A stretch of DNA of 6,279 bases from Candidatus Pelagibacter sp. (GTDB lineage Bacteria > Pseudomonadota > Alphaproteobacteria > Pelagibacterales > Pelagibacteraceae). Location of the stretch: assembly GCA_029941985.1 (NCBI GenBank), contig JAPYTV010000053.1, positions 1-6,279 of the forward strand, read 5' to 3'. The position numbers and the translations under genes are program-made. Positions 1-6,279 of the stretch are shown piece by piece (the stretch's first letter is position 1; the number at the start of each line of letters is the position of its first letter). The notes under the pieces are model-generated. The model saw only the letters and a program-made list of their open reading frames with translations, ran no database searches and was not told the DNA's origin.

Positions 1-1260
1 AGAAAATTTATCAATCATATGATCTGCATTTGTTATCTTATTATCAATTATTTTTTCTAAATGTTTTAAATAATTAGTTTCATTGTAGTCGCCTTTTCCA
101 ATTATATCCCTTCTTTTTAAACCTTTTCTTGAAATTTCTAATAATAGTGATGCCCAATATAATAAGTTTTTTCCCATAAGTTGAGTGTCAAAACCTTTTT
201 TTGGAGCTTCTAAATAAGCGTTTATAATTTTATTTTTATCCCATTTTGAAATTAACTCAAAAGCTTCATCTAAGTTACCATATAAAATTCCAGTGTTAAA
301 AGCAGGACCCGCACATAAACAATCCCAACCACAAGCGTCCATTGATCTTAATTCTATATATTTTTTAAGTCTATTTTCTGTAAAAATTGTACTTAAGTGA
401 GTAGTTAAATCATTTTCAGTGGGTAATTTATTATTTATTTCATTGATTCTTCCATTCATAAAATCTGAAAACAAATATTTTTTACCAGAAATATATTCTT
501 TGTCTTTTTGAAAAAAAAGAAGTGGAAAATTCATCACAAAATCTGAATATTTTTCAAAATTCATGTTATCAAAAAATACTTCAGGCAATCCACCTCTAGA
601 AGTATTTTGCCAAACTTTAGATCTATAAGAAAGATAGTTACTATTTCTTTTTTCTACAATTGATGAATTAGCAAATAGAGCAATAGAAATAGGTACAATT
701 GAATTGATAATTTTAAATTTTTTTATGAAATCTTGTTCATTATTATAATCTATATTTAACTGTGTTCCGCAAGTTCTATACATCATATCTAGACTTAATT
801 GACCTCCGTTAGGCATGTCTTTTGTCATTATTTCATATCTTTGTTTGGGATTATTAGGAACTTCTGAAAGTTTTGATATGGGATCAAATCCAGCGCTGAC
901 TATTTTTAAATTTAATTTTTGTATTACTTGTTTTAGTTCAAACAAATAATCTTGGGATTCTGAGCATGCTTCATGAATATTATCTAATTTTGCTCCTGAA
1001 AGTTCAATTTGGTTTCCAGGTTCTATAGAAATATTTTTTTCATTTTTTTTGAGACCAATAATTTTTTTATTTTCTAATATTGGTTTCCATCCAAATTCAT
1101 ATAAAGCCTTAAACATTTTAAGAATTGTTTGATAATCAATTCTTTTATTTGTGTTTAAATCAAATATAAATTTTTCATGCTCAATACCGATTTTAAATTG
1201 ATCAGTTTTTTTTATCCCCGATTTGAAATATTCAATGATATGTTCTTTTTTAGCAATCAT
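1..1260 (-). CDS. gshA: Glutamate-cysteine ligase, plant/proteobacterial type (C-terminus cut off by window edge)
   Basis: This enzyme makes gamma-glutamylcysteine from glutamate, cysteine and ATP in the cytoplasm, the first step of glutathione synthesis. The frame runs without a stop from the ATG at 1260 to base 1, giving 420 residues. The family is usually somewhat longer, about 450, so only a short C-terminal piece should be missing. Family signatures are IGIEHEKF (residues 24-31, with the substrate/metal-site glutamates), an IELSG segment (85-89), TCGTQLNIDY (163-172), SRGGLPEVFF (221-230) and YIELRSMDACGW (301-312) followed by CLCAGPAF (314-321). The last two match the plant 'YLEMRGAD...LCALPAF' region as I remember it. 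Three cysteines at 310, 314 and 316 sit close together there; only the one at 316 looks like a family position. No ribosome binding site precedes the ATG, and the start is chosen because the family motif follows at the usual distance. It lies 54 bases after the HD gene. The glutathione synthetase gene (gshB) is not in the window. Confidence 0.9.
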   Translation of the reverse strand, partial: MIAKKEHIIEYFKSGIKKTDQFKIGIEHEKFIFDLNTNKRIDYQTILKMFKALYEFGWKPILENKKIIGLKKNEKNISIEPGNQIELSGAKLDNIHEACSESQDYLFELKQVIQKLNLKIVSAGFDPISKLSEVPNNPKQRYEIMTKDMPNGGQLSLDMMYRTCGTQLNIDYNNEQDFIKKFKIINSIVPISIALFANSSIVEKRNSNYLSYRSKVWQNTSRGGLPEVFFDNMNFEKYSDFVMNFPLLFFQKDKEYISGKKYLFSDFMNGRINEINNKLPTENDLTTHLSTIFTENRLKKYIELRSMDACGWDCLCAGPAFNTGILYGNLDEAFELISKWDKNKIINAYLEAPKKGFDTQLMGKNLLYWASLLLEISRKGLKRRDIIGKGDYNETNYLKHLEKIIDNKITNADHMIDKFS

Positions 1261-1273
1261 TAAATTATATATA

Positions 1274-1279
1274 AGTATA
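1274..1279 (-). promoter_or_regulatory. Possible -10 element of a gshA promoter
   Basis: The 54-base spacer between the HD gene and gshA reads TATACT on the minus strand here, 13 bases before the gshA ATG. The best -35 candidate about 18 bases further upstream is TTAATG, only a half match to TTGACA. In such AT-rich DNA this can arise by chance. It would allow gshA to be transcribed apart from the genes upstream, but read-through is equally possible because I see no terminator hairpin in the spacer. Confidence 0.25.
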
Positions 1280-1314
1280 AAATTGTTATTTTAAAGTCAT
1301 TAATATCATAATTG

Positions 1315-1869
1315 TTAAGAAGTATAAGGCTTCCTAGAAAATATTTTTTTTATTAGCGACTCAAAGTCTTTAAGTTTTAAAGAATCATAGTTAGGATCAA
1401 ATGAGGATTGATCCCATTGTTCACAAAATTTTATACAATCATGATAATATTTATGATTTTTATATTGATCTCTTTTATTTCTATCAGCACCAATGTGATG
1501 TGCATAATAATACATTTGAAATTCCCCATGTTTTAAAAGTATCCAATATGTTTTTTCACTTACATAGGGTCTTAAAATTGCAGCAGCATATTCAGCATGA
1601 TTTAAAGGAGCCAAATCATCACCAATATCGTGTAATACTGTTGCTACAATCATCTCATCATTTGCATTATCTCTCAGAGCACGAGTAGCTGCCTGCAATG
1701 AGTGTTCAAGCCTGCTAACTTGATAACCTTCTAAAGTTTCCTCGTAAGATCGAAGATAATTAATTATTCTGTCTGCAGTTTTAGATACATAATTTTTTTC
1801 AAGTTTATCTAGTAGTAAATAGTCCTCTTTAGAACCATTTTTCATCTCAGTAAAACTAACTTTTTTCAT
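1315..1869 (-). CDS. Small HD-domain metal-dependent protein (COG4341-like 'predicted HD phosphohydrolase')
   Basis: This is a soluble 184-residue protein with a complete HD-type metal site: H56 (LEHSLQAA), H80-D81 (VLHDIGD), H91 (LNHAEYAA), H114 (LLKHGEFQMYYYAHH) and D153 (CEQWDQSSFD). Two His-rich helices plus a late Asp is the pattern of HD enzymes with a two-metal centre. From memory, the N-terminal SFTEMKNGSKEDYLLLDKLE region and the YQVSRLEHSLQ and EQWDQSSFDP segments match the conserved COG4341 family, whose reaction is not established to my knowledge. The layout also recalls PhnZ, a di-iron HD oxygenase of aminoethylphosphonate breakdown, so a phosphohydrolase label is not safe. The gene begins 2 bases after the purF stop, so it is probably co-transcribed and perhaps translationally coupled. 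There is no signal peptide or membrane segment. The ATG at 1869 is kept because the family motif starts within a few residues of it. Confidence 0.85.
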   Translation of the reverse strand: MKKVSFTEMKNGSKEDYLLLDKLEKNYVSKTADRIINYLRSYEETLEGYQVSRLEHSLQAATRALRDNANDEMIVATVLHDIGDDLAPLNHAEYAAAILRPYVSEKTYWILLKHGEFQMYYYAHHIGADRNKRDQYKNHKYYHDCIKFCEQWDQSSFDPNYDSLKLKDFESLIKKIFSRKPYTS

Positions 1870-1871
1870 TC

Positions 1872-3353
1872 TTAATTATTTGAGGCTGTACTTAATAATG
1901 ATAGTTGAGTTATTTTATCATCACCCAATTTATCAATTGGTTTCACAGGATAATCACCAGTAAAATAATGATCTGTTAACTGTGGATAAGTTTCGTTTCT
2001 CTTATCAAAACCCATAGCTTTGTACATTCCTTCAATAGATAAAAATTTCAATGATTTGGCACCAATGTAATCACAAATCTCATCATTGGTTTTATTTGCC
2101 GCCAAAAGTTCTTTTTTAGTTGGAGTATCAACACCATAAAAGTCTGGATACCTTATTTCTGGGCAAGCAATTCTAACATGAACTTCTTTCGCACCAGCAT
2201 CATAAAGCATCTTAACAATTTTATAGGAAGTTGTTCCTCTAACTAAAGAGTCGTCAATTAAAATAATTTTTTTACCTTTAATAGATGATTTATTCGCATT
2301 TAACTTTAATTTAACACCTAAACTTCTAATTTTTTGACTGGGCTCAATAAATGTTCTACCAACATAGTGATTTCTAATTAAACCTAATTCAAAGTTTTTA
2401 CCCAAATGTTGAGAAAATCCTATTGCAGCTGAATTACCGGAGTCTGGCACTGGCACTATTATATCTGCATCTATATTATTTTCTTTAGCTAACTCGATAC
2501 CAAAATTTTTTCTATATTCATAAGCCGACTTACCATTTAATATACTGTCTGGTCTTGCAAAATAGATATATTCAAAAACACAAGGTCTAACTTTTCTTAA
2601 AGGGAATGGTTTTATACTTTTAAGTTCATTATTTTCTATAAATACAACCTCACCATTTTCAACATCTCTGATAAATTTTGCACCAATAATATCTAATGCA
2701 CATGTTTCAGATGTAAAGACATATGAATCTTTTAGTTTACCTATAACCAAAGGTCTTATTCCAAAAGGGTCTCTGACGCCTATCAATATATTTTGAGTAA
2801 GCATTACTAAAGCATAGCCACCCTGGATTTGAAATATTGCATCAATAATTTTATCTATTGTTTTGTTTCTTTTGGATTTTGCTATTAAATGTACAATTGT
2901 TTCTGTATCAGATGTTGTGTGAAAAATAGCTCCATCTTCTACCAACTTATTTCTTAAAGTAATTGAATTTGTTAAGTTACCATTATGGGCAACTCCGATT
3001 CCTCCTGCATTTGTATCTGCAAAAAAAGGCTGAATATTTCTTAATGTATTTTCTCCTGTAGTGCTATATCTGTTGTGTCCTATAGCATAGTTACCTGACA
3101 AATTTTTTAATACTTTTTCTTTACTAAAGTTATCACCAACTAAACCAAATCTTTTTTCAGAGTGATATTTTTTGCCATCAAAAGAAACAATTCCACACCC
3201 TTCCTGACCTCTATGTTGTAGAGCGTGTAAACCTAAAGCGGTTAGGGCAGAAGCATCGGTATTATTACTAACACCAAATACACCGCATTCTTCTTTAAGT
3301 TTTAAATTATAGCTCTTCAATTTTTTCTTTAGTTTTTTCGTAATTTTTTTCAT
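1872..3353 (-). CDS. purF: Amidophosphoribosyltransferase (glutamine PRPP amidotransferase)
   Basis: This cytoplasmic enzyme catalyses the committed step of purine synthesis, PRPP plus glutamine to 5-phosphoribosylamine. The glutaminase domain comes first. C23 (EECGVFGV) is the expected N-terminal nucleophile after removal of a leader, followed by HALQHRGQE (43-51), HNRYSTTG (93-100), HNGNL (123-127) and TSDTE (147-151). The phosphoribosyltransferase domain carries YIYFARPDS (262-270), VPVPDSG (300-306) and the PRPP loop ILIDDSLVRGTTS (364-376). The length of 493 residues is normal. The Fe-S cluster ligands of the Bacillus enzyme are mostly absent: D404 in YPDFYG replaces one cysteine and the C-terminal CxxC is missing, as is usual in alphaproteobacteria. 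The start is uncertain. The ATG at 3353 overlaps cvpA by 47 bases and gives a 22-residue leader with 10 lysines, whereas a TTG at 3320 gives an 11-residue leader and a 14-base overlap. Neither has a clear ribosome binding site. No purine riboswitch or operator is visible. Confidence 0.97.
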   Translation of the reverse strand: MKKITKKLKKKLKSYNLKLKEECGVFGVSNNTDASALTALGLHALQHRGQEGCGIVSFDGKKYHSEKRFGLVGDNFSKEKVLKNLSGNYAIGHNRYSTTGENTLRNIQPFFADTNAGGIGVAHNGNLTNSITLRNKLVEDGAIFHTTSDTETIVHLIAKSKRNKTIDKIIDAIFQIQGGYALVMLTQNILIGVRDPFGIRPLVIGKLKDSYVFTSETCALDIIGAKFIRDVENGEVVFIENNELKSIKPFPLRKVRPCVFEYIYFARPDSILNGKSAYEYRKNFGIELAKENNIDADIIVPVPDSGNSAAIGFSQHLGKNFELGLIRNHYVGRTFIEPSQKIRSLGVKLKLNANKSSIKGKKIILIDDSLVRGTTSYKIVKMLYDAGAKEVHVRIACPEIRYPDFYGVDTPTKKELLAANKTNDEICDYIGAKSLKFLSIEGMYKAMGFDKRNETYPQLTDHYFTGDYPVKPIDKLGDDKITQLSLLSTASNN

Positions 3354-3852
3354 CTGGAAATTCTTTAATCAGATAATTACTACCTTTTTTTATGAAGGGG
3401 AAGGTGTATGATTTATCCATATTTATTGGCCATTTGCTATGATTATAGATGATATCTATAGTTGCAAATATACAAACACAGATCGCATAACTTCTAATAA
3501 ACCCAAAAAAGAATCCAAAAATTGAATCAACCCTACCTATTCCAGAGTATTTAACAGCTTTACTTATACCTTTATTAATCATCAAAATTACGAAAATTAC
3601 TAAAATAAAAATTGCTATACCAAGAGTTACATCCAACACATACTCACTATCAATTACATTTTTAAAATAAGGTTTTATTTTCGGAAAAATAACCAATGTT
3701 ATAATGTAAGCTAACAGCCATTTAGAAGCTGCAAGTAGACTTAAAACAAATCCTTTTCTAAAACATTTGATTACTGATAATATTGTTATAACTAAAAAAA
3801 TTAAATCCATGATAGAGATTGCTTCATAAAAGTTTTTTAAAGTATCGACCAT
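3307..3852 (-). CDS. cvpA: CvpA-family inner-membrane protein
   Basis: This is a 181-residue membrane protein of the colicin V production (CvpA) family. Hydrophobic segments lie at about residues 13-30, 36-56, 71-93 and 110-136, with a charged, probably cytoplasmic tail from 155 to 181. Family marks are the FRKGFV turn (31-36) after the first helix and GIGRVDSIFGFFFGFIRSY (104-122) leading into the last helix. Members are linked to colicin V export in E. coli and more widely to envelope integrity; the molecular activity is unknown. Adjacency to purF is a classic arrangement and supports the call. The start at 3852 lies 8 bases after the transporter stop; GGAGAA inside the last transporter codons is a possible though distant ribosome binding site. 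M15 (base 3810), directly before the first helix, is an alternative start that fits the usual short N-terminus of the family. The 3' end overlaps the purF start. Confidence 0.88.
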   Translation of the reverse strand: MVDTLKNFYEAISIMDLIFLVITILSVIKCFRKGFVLSLLAASKWLLAYIITLVIFPKIKPYFKNVIDSEYVLDVTLGIAIFILVIFVILMINKGISKAVKYSGIGRVDSIFGFFFGFIRSYAICVCIFATIDIIYNHSKWPINMDKSYTFPFIKKGSNYLIKEFPDEKNYEKTKEKIEEL

Positions 3853-3860
3853 TGACAGTT

Positions 3861-6248
3861 TTATTCTCCAAATGGTTTATTTATTAAAATAAGTGATGGA
3901 AGCAAAGTTAATACTGAGATCATAGCTAACAACATTGCTATACCTGTAAACACTCCAAAATAAATAGTAGGTATAAATTTAGAAAAAACTAAAATTGAAA
4001 AACCGAATACAATAGTTATTGATGTATTCAATATAGCAACTCCAACTGTAGAGTGACAAACTTTTAAAGTCTTATTATAATCTTTATTTTTTAAAAACTC
4101 TTCTTTGAATCTATAAATATAGTGAATACTATTATCCACAGCTATACCAATAGTGATAGCAGCAATGGTTATAGTCATCATATCTAAAGGTATTCCTAAT
4201 AAACCAATAATTCCCAAAATAAAAAAGGCAGCTATAAAATTTGGTACTACCCCAATTAAAGATAATTTAATGTTTTTAAACAAAATTACAAACATTGCAA
4301 AAATTCCAATCATAACTAATCCCAATGTAAGTATTTGTGATTTAAATAAGCTTTGGAGTAAATTGTTAAATAATATTAAAACACCAGCTAGCTTGAATTC
4401 ATCTTCTTTTAACTTAAGTTTATTTTTAAGGTCATAGTTAATTTGTTGAATTAAATCATTTCTTCTTAAGCCATTCTGAGAGTCTATAATCCTTAAACTT
4501 ATTCTAGCTTCATTGTTTTCAATCGAAATATAAGGATCGATAATTTCTTTTTTAATATTTTCTGGAACTTTAGAATAGAGAATACCCATTTCTAAGGTAC
4601 CAAGAGATTTATTATTATTTAAGTGTGTAGCAACCTCAATAATAGAATTAAAGGATAGAACCTTTCCTACAGGTGGCAAATTATCTAGATAGTTATGAAC
4701 TGCTTTAATTCTTTCAATTTTATCTTTTGTAAACCAATATTTAGAATCATTTTGATTTTCATCATCTCCCCAATCTTCAAACTCATCATCTTCGTTAGTT
4801 TTCATTTTTTCTTTGTCAGGAAATTTTAAAATTATTTCTAAAGGAGTTGTTCCACCTAAATTTTCATCTATAAGTTTCATTCCTTTATAAATTTCAGTAT
4901 TTTTATTAAAATAATTAATAAAACTATTTTCTACTTCTAGGCGGCTTATACCAACTACGCTTAAAATAATTACTAAAGCAGTAAAGGTAAAAATTATATT
5001 TTTATTATTAATTGAAATTTTTGAAAAAAAAGAGGTAATTTTAGAGTCGCTATCTTTTTTAATTTTTATATTATTATTTGAAAAAAAACTTAAAAGAGTA
5101 GGGAGCAAAGTAAAAGTAATTATAAAAGATGTAATTAATCCTAATGTCATCATCCATCCAAAATCAATTATAGGCTTAATACCACTAAAAATTAAAGATA
5201 AAAAAGCGCATACGGTAGTTAATACAGTATAAAAAATAGGCCAAAACATTTTTTCAGTTGTCATTGAAATAATTTCAAAGTTTTTTAAATCAGGAAAATC
5301 ATTTCTCAGTTGTAAAAAACGTGTGCTTATATGAATATTCATTGCCATTGTTAAAATTAGCATTAGGGCAATAAAGTTTGATGATATTACCGTTACTTTC
5401 CATCCAATAAGACCAAGTAGACCTGTCATTATTAGAACAGAGAAAAAACAACTACTAATTGGAATTATAATCCAGATTAATTTTTTAAAGACAAACCAAA
5501 GAGTAGCGATAATAAATAATAGCACTCCCAAACCAAAAACAATAATATCACTCTTAATAAATGACATCATGTCATCAGCAATCATAGGAATACCTCCTAA
5601 GTATATTTTTGCTACATTGTCATAACTTTTAATAATTTCTCTTATTTGGAGAATGTTTTTATGGTTCTTTTTTTTTAGAGAGTCTTTATAGTTTTCTATC
5701 TCCTCTTTATTTATATTCTGTAACTGTTTTAAACTATGATTTTTTTTTATATAAATTATAATGCCACTTGTTTTTCCATCCTCACTAATCACGAAATTTC
5801 TGAATATAGGACTATTTAAGATTTCATTAAAACCTCTTTCTTTATCAACATTCTCATCCTTTAACGTTGTAAAGCTTTCTAGTCTTTCTTGGAGAGAGGC
5901 TTCAGAATTATCTAACAATGGGATATCCAGAAGTGTAACAACATTATGAACCCAGTCTAAACTTTGAATCTTATATTTTAAGCTTAATAAATTATTAAAA
6001 GAGGTCTCCGAAATCATTCTTTCATTTGGAGTGTAAGTCAGAATAAGAAATTCTTTAAAACCGTATCTTTCAGTTATTTCTCTTAAGTATTCAAGGTCTG
6101 GATCACCTTCAATTAAAAGAGTGTCTGATGAAGCATCTAATCTAAAATCTTTAGAAAAATACCCAAAACTTATTAAAGCAATTATTAGTATTACAAAAAT
6201 TGATTTAGGATTTTTGAGAACTGTATTTTGGTATAAATGAGATAGCAT
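3861..6248 (-). CDS. RND-superfamily (MMPL/COG1033-type) membrane transporter
   Basis: This is a 795-residue inner-membrane protein with the duplicated RND plan: helix 1 (about 16-32), a large periplasmic loop, helices 2-6 (233-253, 258-281, 288-308, 336-356, 365-388), then helix 7 (417-435), a second loop, and helices 8-12 (637-657, 662-685, 690-711, 735-756, 763-788). The second half carries GIAVDNSIHYIYRF (701-714), whose D705 is the likely proton-relay aspartate. The matching place in the first half, TMAMNIHISTRF (300-311), has no acidic residue. A strongly acidic stretch (about 484-502) interrupts the second loop. Such proteins are predicted proton-driven exporters of lipids or other hydrophobic molecules. 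It is single-chain and shorter than AcrB-type pumps, and no membrane-fusion or outer-membrane partner is in the window, so the substrate cannot be named. HpnN-like hopanoid transport is one alternative. The ATG at 6248 is followed directly by a short cytoplasmic tail and helix 1, as expected. Confidence 0.88.
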   Translation of the reverse strand: MLSHLYQNTVLKNPKSIFVILIIALISFGYFSKDFRLDASSDTLLIEGDPDLEYLREITERYGFKEFLILTYTPNERMISETSFNNLLSLKYKIQSLDWVHNVVTLLDIPLLDNSEASLQERLESFTTLKDENVDKERGFNEILNSPIFRNFVISEDGKTSGIIIYIKKNHSLKQLQNINKEEIENYKDSLKKKNHKNILQIREIIKSYDNVAKIYLGGIPMIADDMMSFIKSDIIVFGLGVLLFIIATLWFVFKKLIWIIIPISSCFFSVLIMTGLLGLIGWKVTVISSNFIALMLILTMAMNIHISTRFLQLRNDFPDLKNFEIISMTTEKMFWPIFYTVLTTVCAFLSLIFSGIKPIIDFGWMMTLGLITSFIITFTLLPTLLSFFSNNNIKIKKDSDSKITSFFSKISINNKNIIFTFTALVIILSVVGISRLEVENSFINYFNKNTEIYKGMKLIDENLGGTTPLEIILKFPDKEKMKTNEDDEFEDWGDDENQNDSKYWFTKDKIERIKAVHNYLDNLPPVGKVLSFNSIIEVATHLNNNKSLGTLEMGILYSKVPENIKKEIIDPYISIENNEARISLRIIDSQNGLRRNDLIQQINYDLKNKLKLKEDEFKLAGVLILFNNLLQSLFKSQILTLGLVMIGIFAMFVILFKNIKLSLIGVVPNFIAAFFILGIIGLLGIPLDMMTITIAAITIGIAVDNSIHYIYRFKEEFLKNKDYNKTLKVCHSTVGVAILNTSITIVFGFSILVFSKFIPTIYFGVFTGIAMLLAMISVLTLLPSLILINKPFGE
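3864..3869 (-). promoter_or_regulatory. Possible ribosome binding site for cvpA
   Basis: GGAGAA on the minus strand overlaps the last two sense codons of the transporter and ends 11 bases before the cvpA ATG at 3852. It is the only purine-rich Shine-Dalgarno-like match I found before any start here. The spacing is longer than ideal, and the bases also encode the transporter's C-terminal Gly-Glu, so it may be incidental. If real, it supports the 3852 start over M15. Confidence 0.35.
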
Positions 6249-6256
6249 TTAATACT

Positions 6257-6262
6257 ATTATA
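6257..6262 (-). promoter_or_regulatory. Possible -10 element before the transporter gene
   Basis: A perfect TATAAT lies on the minus strand with only 8 bases between it and the ATG at 6248. The -35 region would fall at or beyond the window edge and cannot be judged. If used, transcription would begin within a few bases of the ATG and the messenger would be nearly leaderless. In DNA this rich in A and T the match may be chance. Confidence 0.25.
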
Positions 6263-6279
6263 TATTGGATATTAGTTAA

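Noticed and set aside
1..1260. Possible pseudogene, since the region has no closed reading frame
   Set aside because: The minus-strand frame is open for all 420 codons with intact gshA motifs; it only lacks a stop because the window ends.
1261..1314. Spacer between the HD gene and gshA considered as a terminator or small RNA site
   Set aside because: I could find no stable inverted repeat followed by a T run on the minus strand; the sequence is simply AT-rich.
1401..1688. Open frame of 95 codons on the plus strand
   Set aside because: It lies wholly antisense to the HD gene, which has clear conserved motifs; its His/Leu/Tyr-rich product resembles no family and reflects the complement of the coding strand.
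3301..3353. Possible frameshift or cvpA-purF fusion suggested by the 47-base overlap
   Set aside because: Both proteins have normal length and complete family motifs, and a start choice explains the overlap without any sequence error.
4153..4437. Open frame of 94 codons on the plus strand
   Set aside because: It is antisense to the helix 8-10 region of the transporter; the Ile/Lys/Pro-rich product is a shadow of hydrophobic codons read in reverse.
5761..5949. Open frame of 62 codons on the plus strand
   Set aside because: It is antisense to the first periplasmic loop of the transporter, with low-complexity Ser/Leu content and no start signal.

Overview
The window looks like a stretch of an AT-rich, streamlined alphaproteobacterial genome, most likely a marine Pelagibacterales (SAR11)-type lineage or a close ecological counterpart. 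This rests on strong A+T richness, A/T-ending codons, very short spacers, near-absence of Shine-Dalgarno sequences, and protein types typical of alphaproteobacteria: PurF without Fe-S ligands, plant/proteobacterial-type glutamate-cysteine ligase, and a small HD protein of the COG4341 type. The lineage is inferred from style and remembered families, not from a search.

All five genes lie on the minus strand, so the reading order runs from high to low coordinates. First is a 795-residue RND/MMPL-type membrane transporter (6248 to 3861). After 8 bases comes a CvpA-family membrane protein (3852 to 3307), which overlaps the start of purF, amidophosphoribosyltransferase (3353 to 1872). Two bases after purF comes the small HD-domain protein (1869 to 1315). 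After a 54-base spacer comes gshA, glutamate-cysteine ligase (1260 to beyond base 1), which loses its C-terminus at the window edge. The first four are packed tightly enough to be one transcription unit. gshA may be read through or may use its own weak promoter in the spacer. No stretch over 300 bases lacks a gene.

Functionally, PurF commits PRPP to purine synthesis and GshA makes the first intermediate of glutathione. CvpA is the traditional partner of purF in many proteobacteria, with a role in envelope maintenance. The transporter probably moves a hydrophobic or envelope-related substrate, and the HD protein is a metal-dependent enzyme of unknown reaction. PurF and GshA share no direct substrate, so the cluster is better read as housekeeping genes in compact order than as one pathway.

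I found no RNA gene, mobile element, CRISPR array, notable repeat or clear terminator. I see no convincing undescribed system. The points most worth a second look are the HD protein translationally close to purF, the lysine-rich leader and overlapping start of PurF, and the asymmetric transporter with its acidic insert.
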